A DNA stretch of 7,965 nt from the NCBI GenBank assembly GCA_964525625.1, contig CAZGKY010000102.1:1-7965 (forward strand), given 5' to 3'. The translations under genes and the position numbers were made by a program. This DNA comes from Stramentimicrobium sp964525625. Lineage in GTDB: Bacteria > Atribacterota > Phoenicimicrobiia > Phoenicimicrobiales > Stramentimicrobiaceae. Under the pieces are notes generated by a model. It did no database searches and was not told where the DNA came from. It saw only the letters and a program-made list of their open reading frames with translations. Within the stretch, counting starts at the first letter, position 1. Every line of letters begins with the position of its first letter. Shown here in pieces: positions 1 to 6,808 of this stretch.

Positions 1-43
1 ACCCTATCCTACACTCTTTCCCTACACGACGCTCTTCCGATCT
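1..43 (+). other. Illumina TruSeq adapter left on the contig end (artefact)
   Basis: Bases 11-43 are exactly the Illumina TruSeq read-1 primer site, ending in GCTCTTCCGATCT. Bases 3-10 (CCTATCCT) match the i5 index known as D503, and bases 1-2 (AC) fit the end of the P5 segment. Arrangement and order are those of a dual-index library molecule, so none of this is genomic. The tctA frame happens to stay open through it, which would append about 14 false residues to any protein called to the edge. Genomic sequence begins at base 44. Confidence 0.97.
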
Positions 44-928
44 AAAAGTTTTGGGATTCTTGGAGGCTTTTTTCGCTTGAGCATATGCAAAGAAAGCTGC
101 GGTAGAACCGCCTATGCCAGGTAGTATGCCTATAAAAATACCTACTAGAGAAGAACGAATAATGTTTATTCTATGTTCAAAAAATTCTCTAATAGGTAAT
201 TTTTGATCATTTAGATTATTTGATTGAGGTAGAGCAGGTTGAGCATGACCCACCAATATATTTTCCGCTTGTATAAAGATCTCTGAAAGAGCAAATATTC
301 CTATTACACTAGGAACAAGCTCTAGCCCTGAATCCAATCCTAAAATACCGAATGTGAATCGTCTTACTCCAATGATTGGATCAAGACCAATTGAAGAAAA
401 TAGCATTCCTAGTGTAGCAGCAATTAGTCCCTTAATAATGGATTTACCAGAAAGAGAAGCAATAATAGTCAAAGCCAAAAACACTAGCAAAGTGATTTCA
501 GGTGGAGCAAATTTAAGAGCTAACATAGACAGATATGGAAATAACAGCAAAAGGCTGAGTGTTCCTATAAAATGACCAGTGGTTGAAGCATATAAAGCCA
601 TTAACAAAGCTTTCTGTGCTTTACCCTGTTTTGCTAATGGGTATCCATCTAGTGCTGTAGCAGCAGCTGCGGCTGTACCAGGAGTATTAATTAAAATTGA
701 TGAGATGCTACCCCCATAAGAACCCCCAACATATACTGCGCAGAGAAGTAATATTGCAGTGGCTGGCTGCATTGTAAAAGTCATTGGTATCATAATTGCC
801 AAAGCTATTGAAGGGCCTAAGCCAGGGAGCGCACCTACTATAATTCCAATTATCATTCCTATTATAATAGCTATAATATTGTTAATAGATAAAAAAATAT
901 GAAACCCTAATATTATATCTTTTAACAT
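44..928 (-). CDS. tctA: TctA, large membrane subunit of a tripartite tricarboxylate transporter (3' end missing)
   Basis: This is the large permease subunit of the TctABC family. It sits in the inner membrane and, with TctB, moves the organic acid delivered by the TctC binding protein. The ATG at 928 is preceded by AGGAG nine bases upstream. The 295 genomic codons encode a very hydrophobic protein with the family's repeated glycine/proline signatures: LPGLGP at residues 34-39, YVGGSYGGS near 66-74, INTPGTAAA near 80-88, and a second LPGIG at about 269-273 followed by an AAFFAYAQAKK segment. Family members have about 500 residues, so roughly 200 are lost at the contig end, and the break falls exactly at the adapter junction. 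I checked most of the frame codon by codon and found no internal stop. It lies 60 bases behind tctB and is probably the last transporter gene of the operon. Confidence 0.95.
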
Positions 929-988
929 TTAGTTGAACTCCTAAAATAGATTATTTTTTGTAATTTACATATATTCTGTTTTATCCCA

Positions 989-1465
989 TTACCTATATAA
1001 AAAGATTTTTGTTGGCAACGCTATATTAAATAAACGTACAAAAAAATAATAAAACAGAGAAGTCGTAACAATACTTACTATCACAATATCTATCAACTTT
1101 CTCTCTCCAAATAAATACATTAATAATCCTAGTACTATTATCGTAGTTAAAATAAAACCAAACAATTCTATAAAAAAAATATAAACTATTGTAAGCAATA
1201 TAACTTTAAGTACTTGAAAATAATCGACTCTTTCTTTTTCTTTTTTTATATTAGAAATACTTTGGTTTTTTTTGTAATAATTAATAATATTTGATATACT
1301 TAATCCTAAGCCAAATACAATTAAACAAATAGCTATAATAGTAGGAAAAAAGTGGGGAGTCAAAACATCAAACTTTGTAATACCACTAATGATTCTTTGT
1401 GAAAAGAATAATACCATTATCCCCAAGAAAGAAACCAGTATTCCAATGGTTACATCACTTTTCAT
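989..1465 (-). CDS. tctB: TctB, small membrane subunit of a tripartite tricarboxylate transporter
   Basis: A 158-residue protein with four predicted membrane segments at about residues 7-23, 38-58, 86-105 and a hydrophobic block from about 106 to 147. A charged, lysine-rich cytoplasmic or periplasmic loop (KKEKER near 74-79) separates the two halves. Length and layout fit the TctB family, which partners TctA. The sequence itself is weakly conserved, so the call rests on topology plus its position between tctC and tctA, the usual gene order. The ATG has AAGGAG 11 bases upstream (1477-1482). The stop is TAA. The gap of 360 bases on its upstream side is unusually long for an operon and holds a hairpin. 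Confidence 0.88.
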   Translation of the reverse strand: MKSDVTIGILVSFLGIMVLFFSQRIISGITKFDVLTPHFFPTIIAICLIVFGLGLSISNIINYYKKNQSISNIKKEKERVDYFQVLKVILLTIVYIFFIELFGFILTTIIVLGLLMYLFGERKLIDIVIVSIVTTSLFYYFFVRLFNIALPTKIFLYR

Positions 1466-1619
1466 CCTATTTTTATCTCCTTACTTTAATTTTCATTGCT
1501 ATTAAATATTCTTTTCAAATACTTGAAACTATTATCTATCTAAGTAAATACATAATTTATTATTTACCTAATGGTATTGCTAAAATAATTGGGTTAAACT
1601 ACGACTAAAAATACTTTTT

Positions 1620-1664
1620 TTGAGCTTATTGGCAATCGATAATACCAATAACCAATAAGCTCAA
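1620..1664. promoter_or_regulatory. Perfect 13-bp hairpin in the tctC-tctB gap
   Basis: The 360-base gap 1466-1825 contains no credible gene. Its one clear structure is a perfect inverted repeat: TTGAGCTTATTGG at 1620-1632 and CCAATAAGCTCAA at 1652-1664, with a 19-base loop. The loop contains a second CCAATAA (1645-1651), so the left arm has an alternative partner. In the minus-strand (operon) direction the stem is followed by a run of A rather than T, so it is not a standard intrinsic terminator for tctC. On the plus strand it is followed only by TTTTAAATT. A role in mRNA stabilisation or processing, keeping more tctC message than tctBA message, is plausible but inferred. The rest of the gap is AT-rich with nothing recognised. 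Confidence 0.6.
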
Positions 1665-1825
1665 TTTTAAATTAAATTTTAAATAATGAGTATTTCCAGA
1701 GTTGAATTACCCTTGGCGTACTCAATTTTTGTAAAACAATATTTTTCAATGATTTACGATTATAAAATTTTCCAAAAAACTTTTAGCAATTAATGTAATG
1801 TTTTTAGCCCAACGGTTTAATTTAC

Positions 1826-2797
1826 TTACTCTATATATTCATCATATTCTTTTAAAATCTCACTCATCTTCTTAATTGTTTCTTTATTTAACCTGTTATA
1901 TTCTTCTGAACCCATCCAAGTTACACCATATCCTAATTTCTCGCCAACTAATACTTGATAATCAGTATTATGGTAAACATTGTAAAAAGCTTTTTCTAGT
2001 TTATCAACAATGTGTTGAGGTAAATCTTTTGGACCTAAGATTCCCATGACCGAAGACGATTGTATATCATAACCGTATTCTTCAAATGTAGGAACATCTG
2101 GTAAAAGAGGATGTCCGTTTCCGCAAATAGCTAGTGCTTTTATTTCTCCAGATTTAATATAAGGAAGTTGTGAACCATAAGTACAACTCACGTCAACCAC
2201 TCCCGACATAAGTGCATGTACCGCTTCGGGACTTCCAGTAAAAGGAACATGCACCCATTCTGTTCCGGTTATTTTATTAAGTTGCTTTATCACTAAATCA
2301 TCCAACGTCCATGCACCTGTTGTAGAATACTTAACTGTATTTTCTCTAGAATATTCTATTAGTTCATCTAAGCTATTCCAAGGTGCATCTTTAGCAACGG
2401 TAATATTTCCAATAAACTCCATCAATACACAAATTGGCGTTAAATCTTCAATGCTATAAGGAACCTCCCGAATTAGTGGAATTATTGTTAACCCAGATGT
2501 AGCTGCGGTACCAATTGTATATCCATCTGGTTTTGCTCGAGCTGTTTCAGAAAGTCCAAGAGAACCTCCCGCTCCTGGCTTATTAATAAGAACTAACGGT
2601 TGGGATAAGTATTCAGGAAAGAGAAGGCTATTAAAAACACGCATAGTTAAATCGGAGGAACCTCCTGATGAAAAAGAAATAATACACTCTATGGGTTTCT
2701 CAGGATAATTCTCATAATCTGCGAAAACAATGTTATATGAACATACAAAAATCACTACAACTATGAACATTATAAAATTAAAAATCTTTAATTTCAT
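1826..2797 (-). CDS. tctC: TctC-type periplasmic/extracytoplasmic solute-binding protein
   Basis: A 323-residue binding protein of the TctC/Bug family that captures an organic acid for TctAB. Residues 1-26 form a secretion signal: KLK start, hydrophobic core IMFIVVVIFV, likely cut after VFA with the mature protein starting at D27. A Cys at 19 is not in a lipobox, so signal peptidase I cleavage is more likely than lipidation. Family signatures follow in order: YPEKPI (31-36), GGSSDL (45-50), NKPGAGG (72-78) and PDGYT (90-94), then VPFTGSPEAVHALMSG in the second lobe. Length is typical. The ATG is preceded by AAGGGGGT about eight bases upstream and the stop is TAA. The bound substrate cannot be read from sequence. 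Placement behind a lyase and a PrpD-type enzyme suggests a di- or tricarboxylate. Confidence 0.95.
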   Translation of the reverse strand: MKLKIFNFIMFIVVVIFVCSYNIVFADYENYPEKPIECIISFSSGGSSDLTMRVFNSLLFPEYLSQPLVLINKPGAGGSLGLSETARAKPDGYTIGTAATSGLTIIPLIREVPYSIEDLTPICVLMEFIGNITVAKDAPWNSLDELIEYSRENTVKYSTTGAWTLDDLVIKQLNKITGTEWVHVPFTGSPEAVHALMSGVVDVSCTYGSQLPYIKSGEIKALAICGNGHPLLPDVPTFEEYGYDIQSSSVMGILGPKDLPQHIVDKLEKAFYNVYHNTDYQVLVGEKLGYGVTWMGSEEYNRLNKETIKKMSEILKEYDEYIE

Positions 2798-2882
2798 GAT
2801 TCTTTACCCCCTTAATACATATTTGTAACATAAAATAAACATTATTTTTATACATTATTGTTTTAAAAATAAATTTATATTA

Positions 2883-2996
2883 TAAAAAATCACCTCCTAT
2901 TTTTAGCAATTTATTGCTTGAAATTATTTTTAGGTCTTTTACACCCCCTTTTTTTGATAAATAATGGTTAAAGTATTTCTGTTCTGAATACTTCTA
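2883..2996 (-). other. Open tail behind the TAG stop of the unknown gene, with a palindrome and an unused Shine-Dalgarno-like motif
   Basis: Downstream of the TAG at 2994-2996 the same frame has 37 sense codons (to 2883) before a TAA at 2880-2882. The stretch includes a short hairpin right after the stop (AAGTATT at 2971-2977 with AATACTT at 2987-2993), a palindrome AGCAAT-TT-ATTGCT (2905-2918), and on the minus strand AGGAGGTGA (2890-2898) with no start codon at a usable distance. It may be plain intergenic leader for tctC, an operator region, or a readthrough extension. The extension does not resemble a family I know, so readthrough here is weakly supported. Confidence 0.3.
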
Positions 2997-3851
2997 TATA
3001 ATTCTTTTAAATAATTTGCCAGATTTATAGCAACAACCCAAGTGGTGGGAGCACGAGTTTATTCCTCTGGTACATTCTTTCAAGCTTTCAGGAAGTCCAC
3101 TTATATTTTTTTGTAAAGACCATCCAATCAATTGAGCTAGTTTACCTAAAGAATCATTACTTCCCTGAGCAATCATTGTTGAGCTACCCTCAGCTCCGTT
3201 GATTCCACCTTTCCCTATAACAATTGCCTGAATTCCGGTTAATATCTTTATAGCTTCGATTTCATTGACTATCTCGCCAATAAGAGGGACTAGGCCAACA
3301 GAGCAGCCCATAGACCATACTGATGAATTACGACCTGCATAGTTAATGGCATCAATAACTGAACCAGGCATATATTTTTCTAAACCAGCAGCTATAATTA
3401 TTTTAGAACCCTCTGAATATATAGTAGCCAAGAGATGCCCACGACTTCCCATTCCATAGGCACCTGCCATTAAAACTGCATTTCCCCTGGCATCGTAGCC
3501 ATTGGCTCCGGTAATTATTACATCATATTTACCCATTTTTTTTATAATTTCATTTGATTCTAAATTTCTTTCTAAATCGTATATCTTACCTTTATGTATA
3601 ACTATGGAATGTGGAATGTTGTCAATTTTTTCGTAGGCAGTAACCGTTCCTCTCGGTGTAATTCTTCCAGATATCCTTAAAGAGGTTCTTTTTAATATTT
3701 CTGTCAAAGCAGAAACTGTAGTTCCACCGAATAACAGTAATGTTCCATTTGTAACAGCTTTCTTAACATATTTTAATTCACTTATAGCTTTTGCTATCAA
3801 CCATTTTCCCGCATTTACAGTTAAAGTAAATTGTATCTGGTTATTCATCAT
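2994..3851 (-). CDS. Unrecognised cytoplasmic protein with a GGTT loop and a Cys/His-rich C-terminus
   Basis: I do not recognise a characterised family. The protein has about 285 residues, no signal peptide and no membrane segment. Visible features are NAGKWLIAKA near 13-22, a glycine-rich loop GTLLLFGGTT at 36-45 reminiscent of phosphate- or sugar-phosphate-binding loops in RpiA/DeoR-like folds (resemblance only), GANGYDARGN near 115-124, GAYGMGSRGH at 130-139, GKGGINGAEGSS near 213-224, and a terminal cluster C260, C267, H269, H270, C273, C274 that looks like a metal or Fe-S site. Two ATG codons are adjacent at the start. AAAGGA lies 3 bases from the first (3851) and 6 from the second (3848), so 3848 is the likelier start. 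The stop is TAG. Its position between the PrpD-like gene and tctC implies a role in the same pathway, enzymatic or regulatory. Confidence 0.8.
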   Translation of the reverse strand: MMNNQIQFTLTVNAGKWLIAKAISELKYVKKAVTNGTLLLFGGTTVSALTEILKRTSLRISGRITPRGTVTAYEKIDNIPHSIVIHKGKIYDLERNLESNEIIKKMGKYDVIITGANGYDARGNAVLMAGAYGMGSRGHLLATIYSEGSKIIIAAGLEKYMPGSVIDAINYAGRNSSVWSMGCSVGLVPLIGEIVNEIEAIKILTGIQAIVIGKGGINGAEGSSTMIAQGSNDSLGKLAQLIGWSLQKNISGLPESLKECTRGINSCSHHLGCCYKSGKLFKRII

Positions 3852-3926
3852 ATTTCCTTTTCTTGATGTTAAATATAAGTATCTTCTATAATTTTTATAG
3901 TATCTCTTTAATCAATTTTTTCAGTT

Positions 3927-4040
3927 TTATAAAATATCTGTCAACTCTTTTATATTTTTCAATTCTTCCATATTTTTTAGTATTTTTATCACATTCTCAA
4001 TATTTTTTAAGTCAACCACCTCTTGGCAGCAATTATAAAA
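3927..4040 (-). other. In-frame continuation of the MmgE/PrpD gene beyond its TAG codon
   Basis: After the TAG at 4041-4043 the frame stays open for 37 codons and ends with TAA (3927-3929). The encoded tail begins FYNCCQEVV, continues with DLKNIENVIKILKN, and ends EELKNIKELTDIL. This matches what MmgE/PrpD proteins normally carry here: a KF motif, then helices with a 'leucine-glutamate ... L ... L' ending. The TAG sits where the family usually has the lysine of KF, one base away from AAG. With this tail the protein would be 448 residues, the usual family size. The three readings are nonsense mutation, sequencing error, or amber decoding as an amino acid. Confidence 0.75.
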
Positions 4041-5273
4041 CTAATTCTCGATTGATTCCCAAGTTAACAGGTCTTCTTCTGCATTTGCAACAAAACTATT
4101 ATATTTAGTTCCATCTTTTAACAAAATTGTTAATCTGGTGGGATTGCAAAGTTTTTTCTTTCTGGTCATTTCGTCTAATTCAGGGTTGTATTTTTTGATA
4201 AATTTATTTAATATTACTTTAAATCTATGACTTTCTTTTATAAAATATTGTTCAGTGAATTGTTCTGGACCTACTTTCCCAGTTAATAATGCCACAGCAA
4301 CGCAATACTCTATACTAAATCGTGCTTGTTGTATGTTTACAGGATTATTATAAATCAATACAGTTTTGGATACTGCTGTCATTTCGCAAGTAATCATCTT
4401 AATGTTTTCAAATTCATTCTCAATTGTTTTCCTAATTTTTAATGCAGCATCTATCCCGGGATGAGTCATATAGCAGGACGGATATTTTTTAAATCTAATA
4501 TTTTGTACTGAATAAGGATTACCCAAATCTTTTAACGGAGATATTTTACCCTCTCCTTGAAAGGCATTTATAAAACCAGCCGGCCCTTCTAAAGCTTCCT
4601 TTGATGATTCAAAACCTACTTGAGATAATAAAGCTGTGAAAACAGCCATAGAAGAAGCATGCCCTACGTGCCAAGCTTTAGTCATAGTACCAAAATTTTG
4701 CCTAATTCCGCTTGAACAAGAAGTAGCAACTCCTATGGCATTAATAGTTTGTGAAACATTAAACTTTAACAGTTTAGAAAGGGCAATACTTGCAGCTATT
4801 ACCCCTACCGTGCTTGTTGTATGGAAACCTACTTGGTAATGGTTCATGCTCATTGATGTTCCCAATTTACTTCCAATTTCAACTCCTAATATAAATGCTG
4901 TAATAAAATCTCTTCCATTAACATTTTTTGACTCTGCAACTGGCAATAGGGCTGATATAAGGACACTAGATGGATGACCAAAATATTTCAGATAGTCATC
5001 ATAATCAGTAATGTGAGCAGAAATACCATTTACCATTGCTGCAAAAACGCTCGAAGTTTTCTGTTTTTTCCCTAGAATTGTAGCTTCCTTCTTATGATCA
5101 GAGAAATCGTTTACCACTGATAAACATATATCTGATGCATAGAAGGTAGAACCATATAACGTAACTCCTATAACGTCTAGAATACACTGTTTAGCTTTTT
5201 CAATAATCTCTTGTGAAAAATCATTAAAATTTGTTTTTTCAATAAATTTAGCAATTTCTTCACTGATGATCAT
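4041..5273 (-). CDS. MmgE/PrpD-family dehydratase, epimerase or decarboxylase, interrupted by TAG near its C-terminus
   Basis: The family includes 2-methylcitrate dehydratase (PrpD), cis-aconitate decarboxylase and iminodisuccinate epimerase. All act on di- or tricarboxylic acids. Family motifs appear in order: HITDYDD (87-93), GHPS (99-102), GFHTTSTVG (149-157), KAWHVGHA (199-206), and KKYPSCYMTH (262-271). The residues corresponding to the known cis-aconitate decarboxylase active site (H100, H151, K199, H271, matched by motif from memory) are present, so the catalytic domain looks intact. The 410 codons to the TAG are about 40 short of the family norm, and the missing end is encoded in frame just beyond the TAG. 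The ATG at 5273 has no good Shine-Dalgarno. A small ORF ends one base before it, suggesting translational coupling. The exact reaction cannot be assigned. Confidence 0.9.
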   Translation of the reverse strand: MIISEEIAKFIEKTNFNDFSQEIIEKAKQCILDVIGVTLYGSTFYASDICLSVVNDFSDHKKEATILGKKQKTSSVFAAMVNGISAHITDYDDYLKYFGHPSSVLISALLPVAESKNVNGRDFITAFILGVEIGSKLGTSMSMNHYQVGFHTTSTVGVIAASIALSKLLKFNVSQTINAIGVATSCSSGIRQNFGTMTKAWHVGHASSMAVFTALLSQVGFESSKEALEGPAGFINAFQGEGKISPLKDLGNPYSVQNIRFKKYPSCYMTHPGIDAALKIRKTIENEFENIKMITCEMTAVSKTVLIYNNPVNIQQARFSIEYCVAVALLTGKVGPEQFTEQYFIKESHRFKVILNKFIKKYNPELDEMTRKKKLCNPTRLTILLKDGTKYNSFVANAEEDLLTWESIEN

Positions 5274-5274
5274 G

Positions 5275-5352
5275 TTATCTATCTCTTTTCATCCTTAAAT
5301 TTTGTTCTTTTAATCTAAATCTAGTATTAATACGAAAATTTGAAAAACTCAT
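5275..5352 (-). CDS. Possible 25-codon basic leader peptide ending one base before the MmgE/PrpD start
   Basis: An ATG at 5352 opens 25 codons rich in arginine and lysine (ending KRDR) and stops with TAA one base before the next gene's ATG. GGGAG lies ten bases upstream of it. The larger gene has no clear ribosome binding site of its own, so coupling through this ORF would explain its translation. The frame extends to other ATG codons at 5388 and 5412, which lack ribosome binding sites. No homology is recognised, and a chance ORF in AT-rich spacer is the main alternative. Confidence 0.22.
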   Translation of the reverse strand: MSFSNFRINTRFRLKEQNLRMKRDR

Positions 5353-5440
5353 CAATTTGGCTCTCCCAAGTATTATCTCTCTAATCATACATATAAAATT
5401 ACATACATTCATCACTTAGGACATCATCTACAATGAATTT

Positions 5441-5457
5441 ATCCTAATTAGTAGGAT
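5441..5457. repeat. Short inverted repeat behind the enolase-superfamily gene
   Basis: ATCCTA at 5441-5446 pairs with TAGGAT at 5452-5457 around a 5-base loop, 23 bases beyond that gene's stop. In the operon direction it is followed by AAATTC, not a T run, so it is a weak hairpin rather than a terminator. The remainder of the 206-base gap holds only the small ORF noted at 5275-5352. Confidence 0.35.
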
Positions 5458-5479
5458 TTTAATTTTTCATAATACAGTG

Positions 5480-6634
5480 TTAACTTTTAACTTCTAGAGT
5501 TTCATCGCAAACTATTATACCTTCACTATATTTTTTTAATTTGTCCTTATCTAATTCAACTCCTATACCAATTCCCTGGGGTACTTCTGCATAACCTTCT
5601 TTAATAATGATAGGATTTTTCACAACATCTCCACCAAGGGCAACAGGTCCTGTAGCTTCGCAAGCAAAGTCTAGTCTTTTTATAGTTGAAGCAAACTGCA
5701 TGGAAGCTGCCGTACTCACTCCTAACTCAAGACAAGAAATGATTGTACAAGGAATATCATAAAGCTCACTAAGTGTCCGCACTTTTAAAGCATTTGATAG
5801 CCCACCTCCTGGTCTATACATTTTAAGCCCAAATAGACTTATAGCATCATTATTAATAAGCTGAATTGCATCATGAATATTATAGAGAGATTCATGCGGC
5901 ATAATGGGGATATGAGATGATTTATTAACAAGTGATAGGCCTTTTATATCATACCATGGAACTGGCTGTTCTATTGCCTCCATATCGTATTTTTCTAAAG
6001 TCTTAACCACTTTTACTGCTTCATCAGGAGTATATACTTGGTTAACATCTGCTCTTATTTTTACTTCTTCACCCAAATCCTTTCTAATAGCTTTTAAAAG
6101 CTCTTCATCTTTTTTTAAACCTCTGCCAATTTTAAACCTTAAACTTTTATATCCCTGATTCATCCATTTTTCGCCCAGTTTAATCATATTATTAATTGAT
6201 TCATCATATCCTACTACTCCCGTTAGTGGTATTCTTTCCCTGACTATCCCACCTAACAGTTTGCAAATAGGCACATTAAGCACCTTGCCTAGGATGTCAT
6301 AAAGCGCTATATCTATTGGACTTTTAGCCAGTGGGCTACCTGGAACTAACTTATCCATTTCTTTCCAAATTTCTTCAATATTAAAAGGATCTTTACCTAT
6401 TATTAATGGTGCTAAATAATCTTTAATTACGGCTGTAATAGTACTTTGGCCTTCTCGAGAACAGAACATAACGGGTGGCACTTCTCCTAGTCCAATAACT
6501 CCTTCATTAGTATACATTTTTATAACAATATACCTACATACACTCCATGGACCTAGAGCACTTTTTAAACTGGTAAAATACTCCGGATTCATACCTACAC
6601 TTATGGGGTAAATTTCCATTTTTGTAATTTTCAT
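5480..6634 (-). CDS. Enolase-superfamily enzyme, mandelate racemase/muconate lactonizing type
   Basis: A cytoplasmic Mg-dependent enzyme that would abstract a proton alpha to a carboxylate and then racemise, cycloisomerise or dehydrate. The N-terminal capping domain covers about residues 1-125 and the barrel the rest. Numbering from the TTG at 6637, metal ligands appear as D197 (ADVN) and E223 (IEQP), with E249 in PHES for the third. K272 in LKMYRPGGG at the sixth strand is the second acid/base lysine typical of the muconate lactonizing subgroup. Two departures are visible: the usual KxK of the second strand reads R167-F-K169, and the usual DES reads HES. Start: GGAGG (6644-6648) is 9 bases from the ATG at 6634 but only 6 from an in-frame TTG at 6637, so ATG is preferred (384 residues). 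The stop is TAA. Substrate is unknown. Confidence 0.9.
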   Translation of the reverse strand: MKITKMEIYPISVGMNPEYFTSLKSALGPWSVCRYIVIKMYTNEGVIGLGEVPPVMFCSREGQSTITAVIKDYLAPLIIGKDPFNIEEIWKEMDKLVPGSPLAKSPIDIALYDILGKVLNVPICKLLGGIVRERIPLTGVVGYDESINNMIKLGEKWMNQGYKSLRFKIGRGLKKDEELLKAIRKDLGEEVKIRADVNQVYTPDEAVKVVKTLEKYDMEAIEQPVPWYDIKGLSLVNKSSHIPIMPHESLYNIHDAIQLINNDAISLFGLKMYRPGGGLSNALKVRTLSELYDIPCTIISCLELGVSTAASMQFASTIKRLDFACEATGPVALGGDVVKNPIIIKEGYAEVPQGIGIGVELDKDKLKKYSEGIIVCDETLEVKS

Positions 6635-6710
6635 CAAAAAATACCTCCGAATATTATTTTTGAAAATAAATCAAGCTTATTGTTGCTTCTATTTAGTTAC
6701 CATAAATATA

Positions 6711-6744
6711 TTCTACCTTTATGCTATTTAAGCATAGCGTAGAA
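6711..6744. promoter_or_regulatory. Two-step hairpin in the lyase-racemase gap
   Basis: TTCTAC (6711-6716) pairs with GTAGAA (6739-6744), and inside it TATGCT (6720-6725) pairs with AGCATA (6731-6736) around the loop ATTTA. A 3/2-base internal loop separates the two stems. No T run follows in the operon direction, so it is not an intrinsic terminator. It may be a processing or stabilising element between the first and second genes. The function is inferred. Confidence 0.5.
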
Positions 6745-6808
6745 CTAGAATACTTTTTTGTTAAAATAACTAAACTAACATCTATAAGTATATAAATTTA
6801 TAATTTTA

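Noticed and set aside
354..575. Plus-strand ORF of 73 codons
   Set aside because: It lies wholly inside tctA on the opposite strand, has no ribosome binding site and no recognisable protein character.
1..928. tctA-adapter fusion as a true C-terminus
   Set aside because: The codons beyond base 44 are adapter sequence, and the family needs about 200 more residues.
1399..1608. Plus-strand ORF of 69 codons overlapping the tctB start
   Set aside because: It overlaps the well-supported tctB start and its ribosome binding site, and its composition is that of AT-rich spacer.
1620..1664. Intrinsic terminator for tctC
   Set aside because: In the operon direction the stem is followed by a run of A, not T, so it does not meet the standard terminator pattern. 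It is kept only as a hairpin.
2741..2743. Lipoprotein attachment at Cys19 of TctC
   Set aside because: The residues before the cysteine (IFV) do not form a lipobox, and a VFA cleavage site follows a few residues later.
2890..2898. AGGAGGTGA as a ribosome binding site for an extra gene before tctC
   Set aside because: No start codon follows at a workable distance, and tctC has its own AAGGGGGT site.
3863..4108. Plus-strand ORF of 81 codons, rich in Phe/Ser/Leu
   Set aside because: It is the reverse complement of the end of the MmgE/PrpD gene and its in-frame tail, so its hydrophobicity is a shadow of Lys/Glu/Asn codons.
4636..4839. Plus-strand ORF of 67 codons
   Set aside because: It lies inside the conserved catalytic part of the MmgE/PrpD gene, with no start signal.
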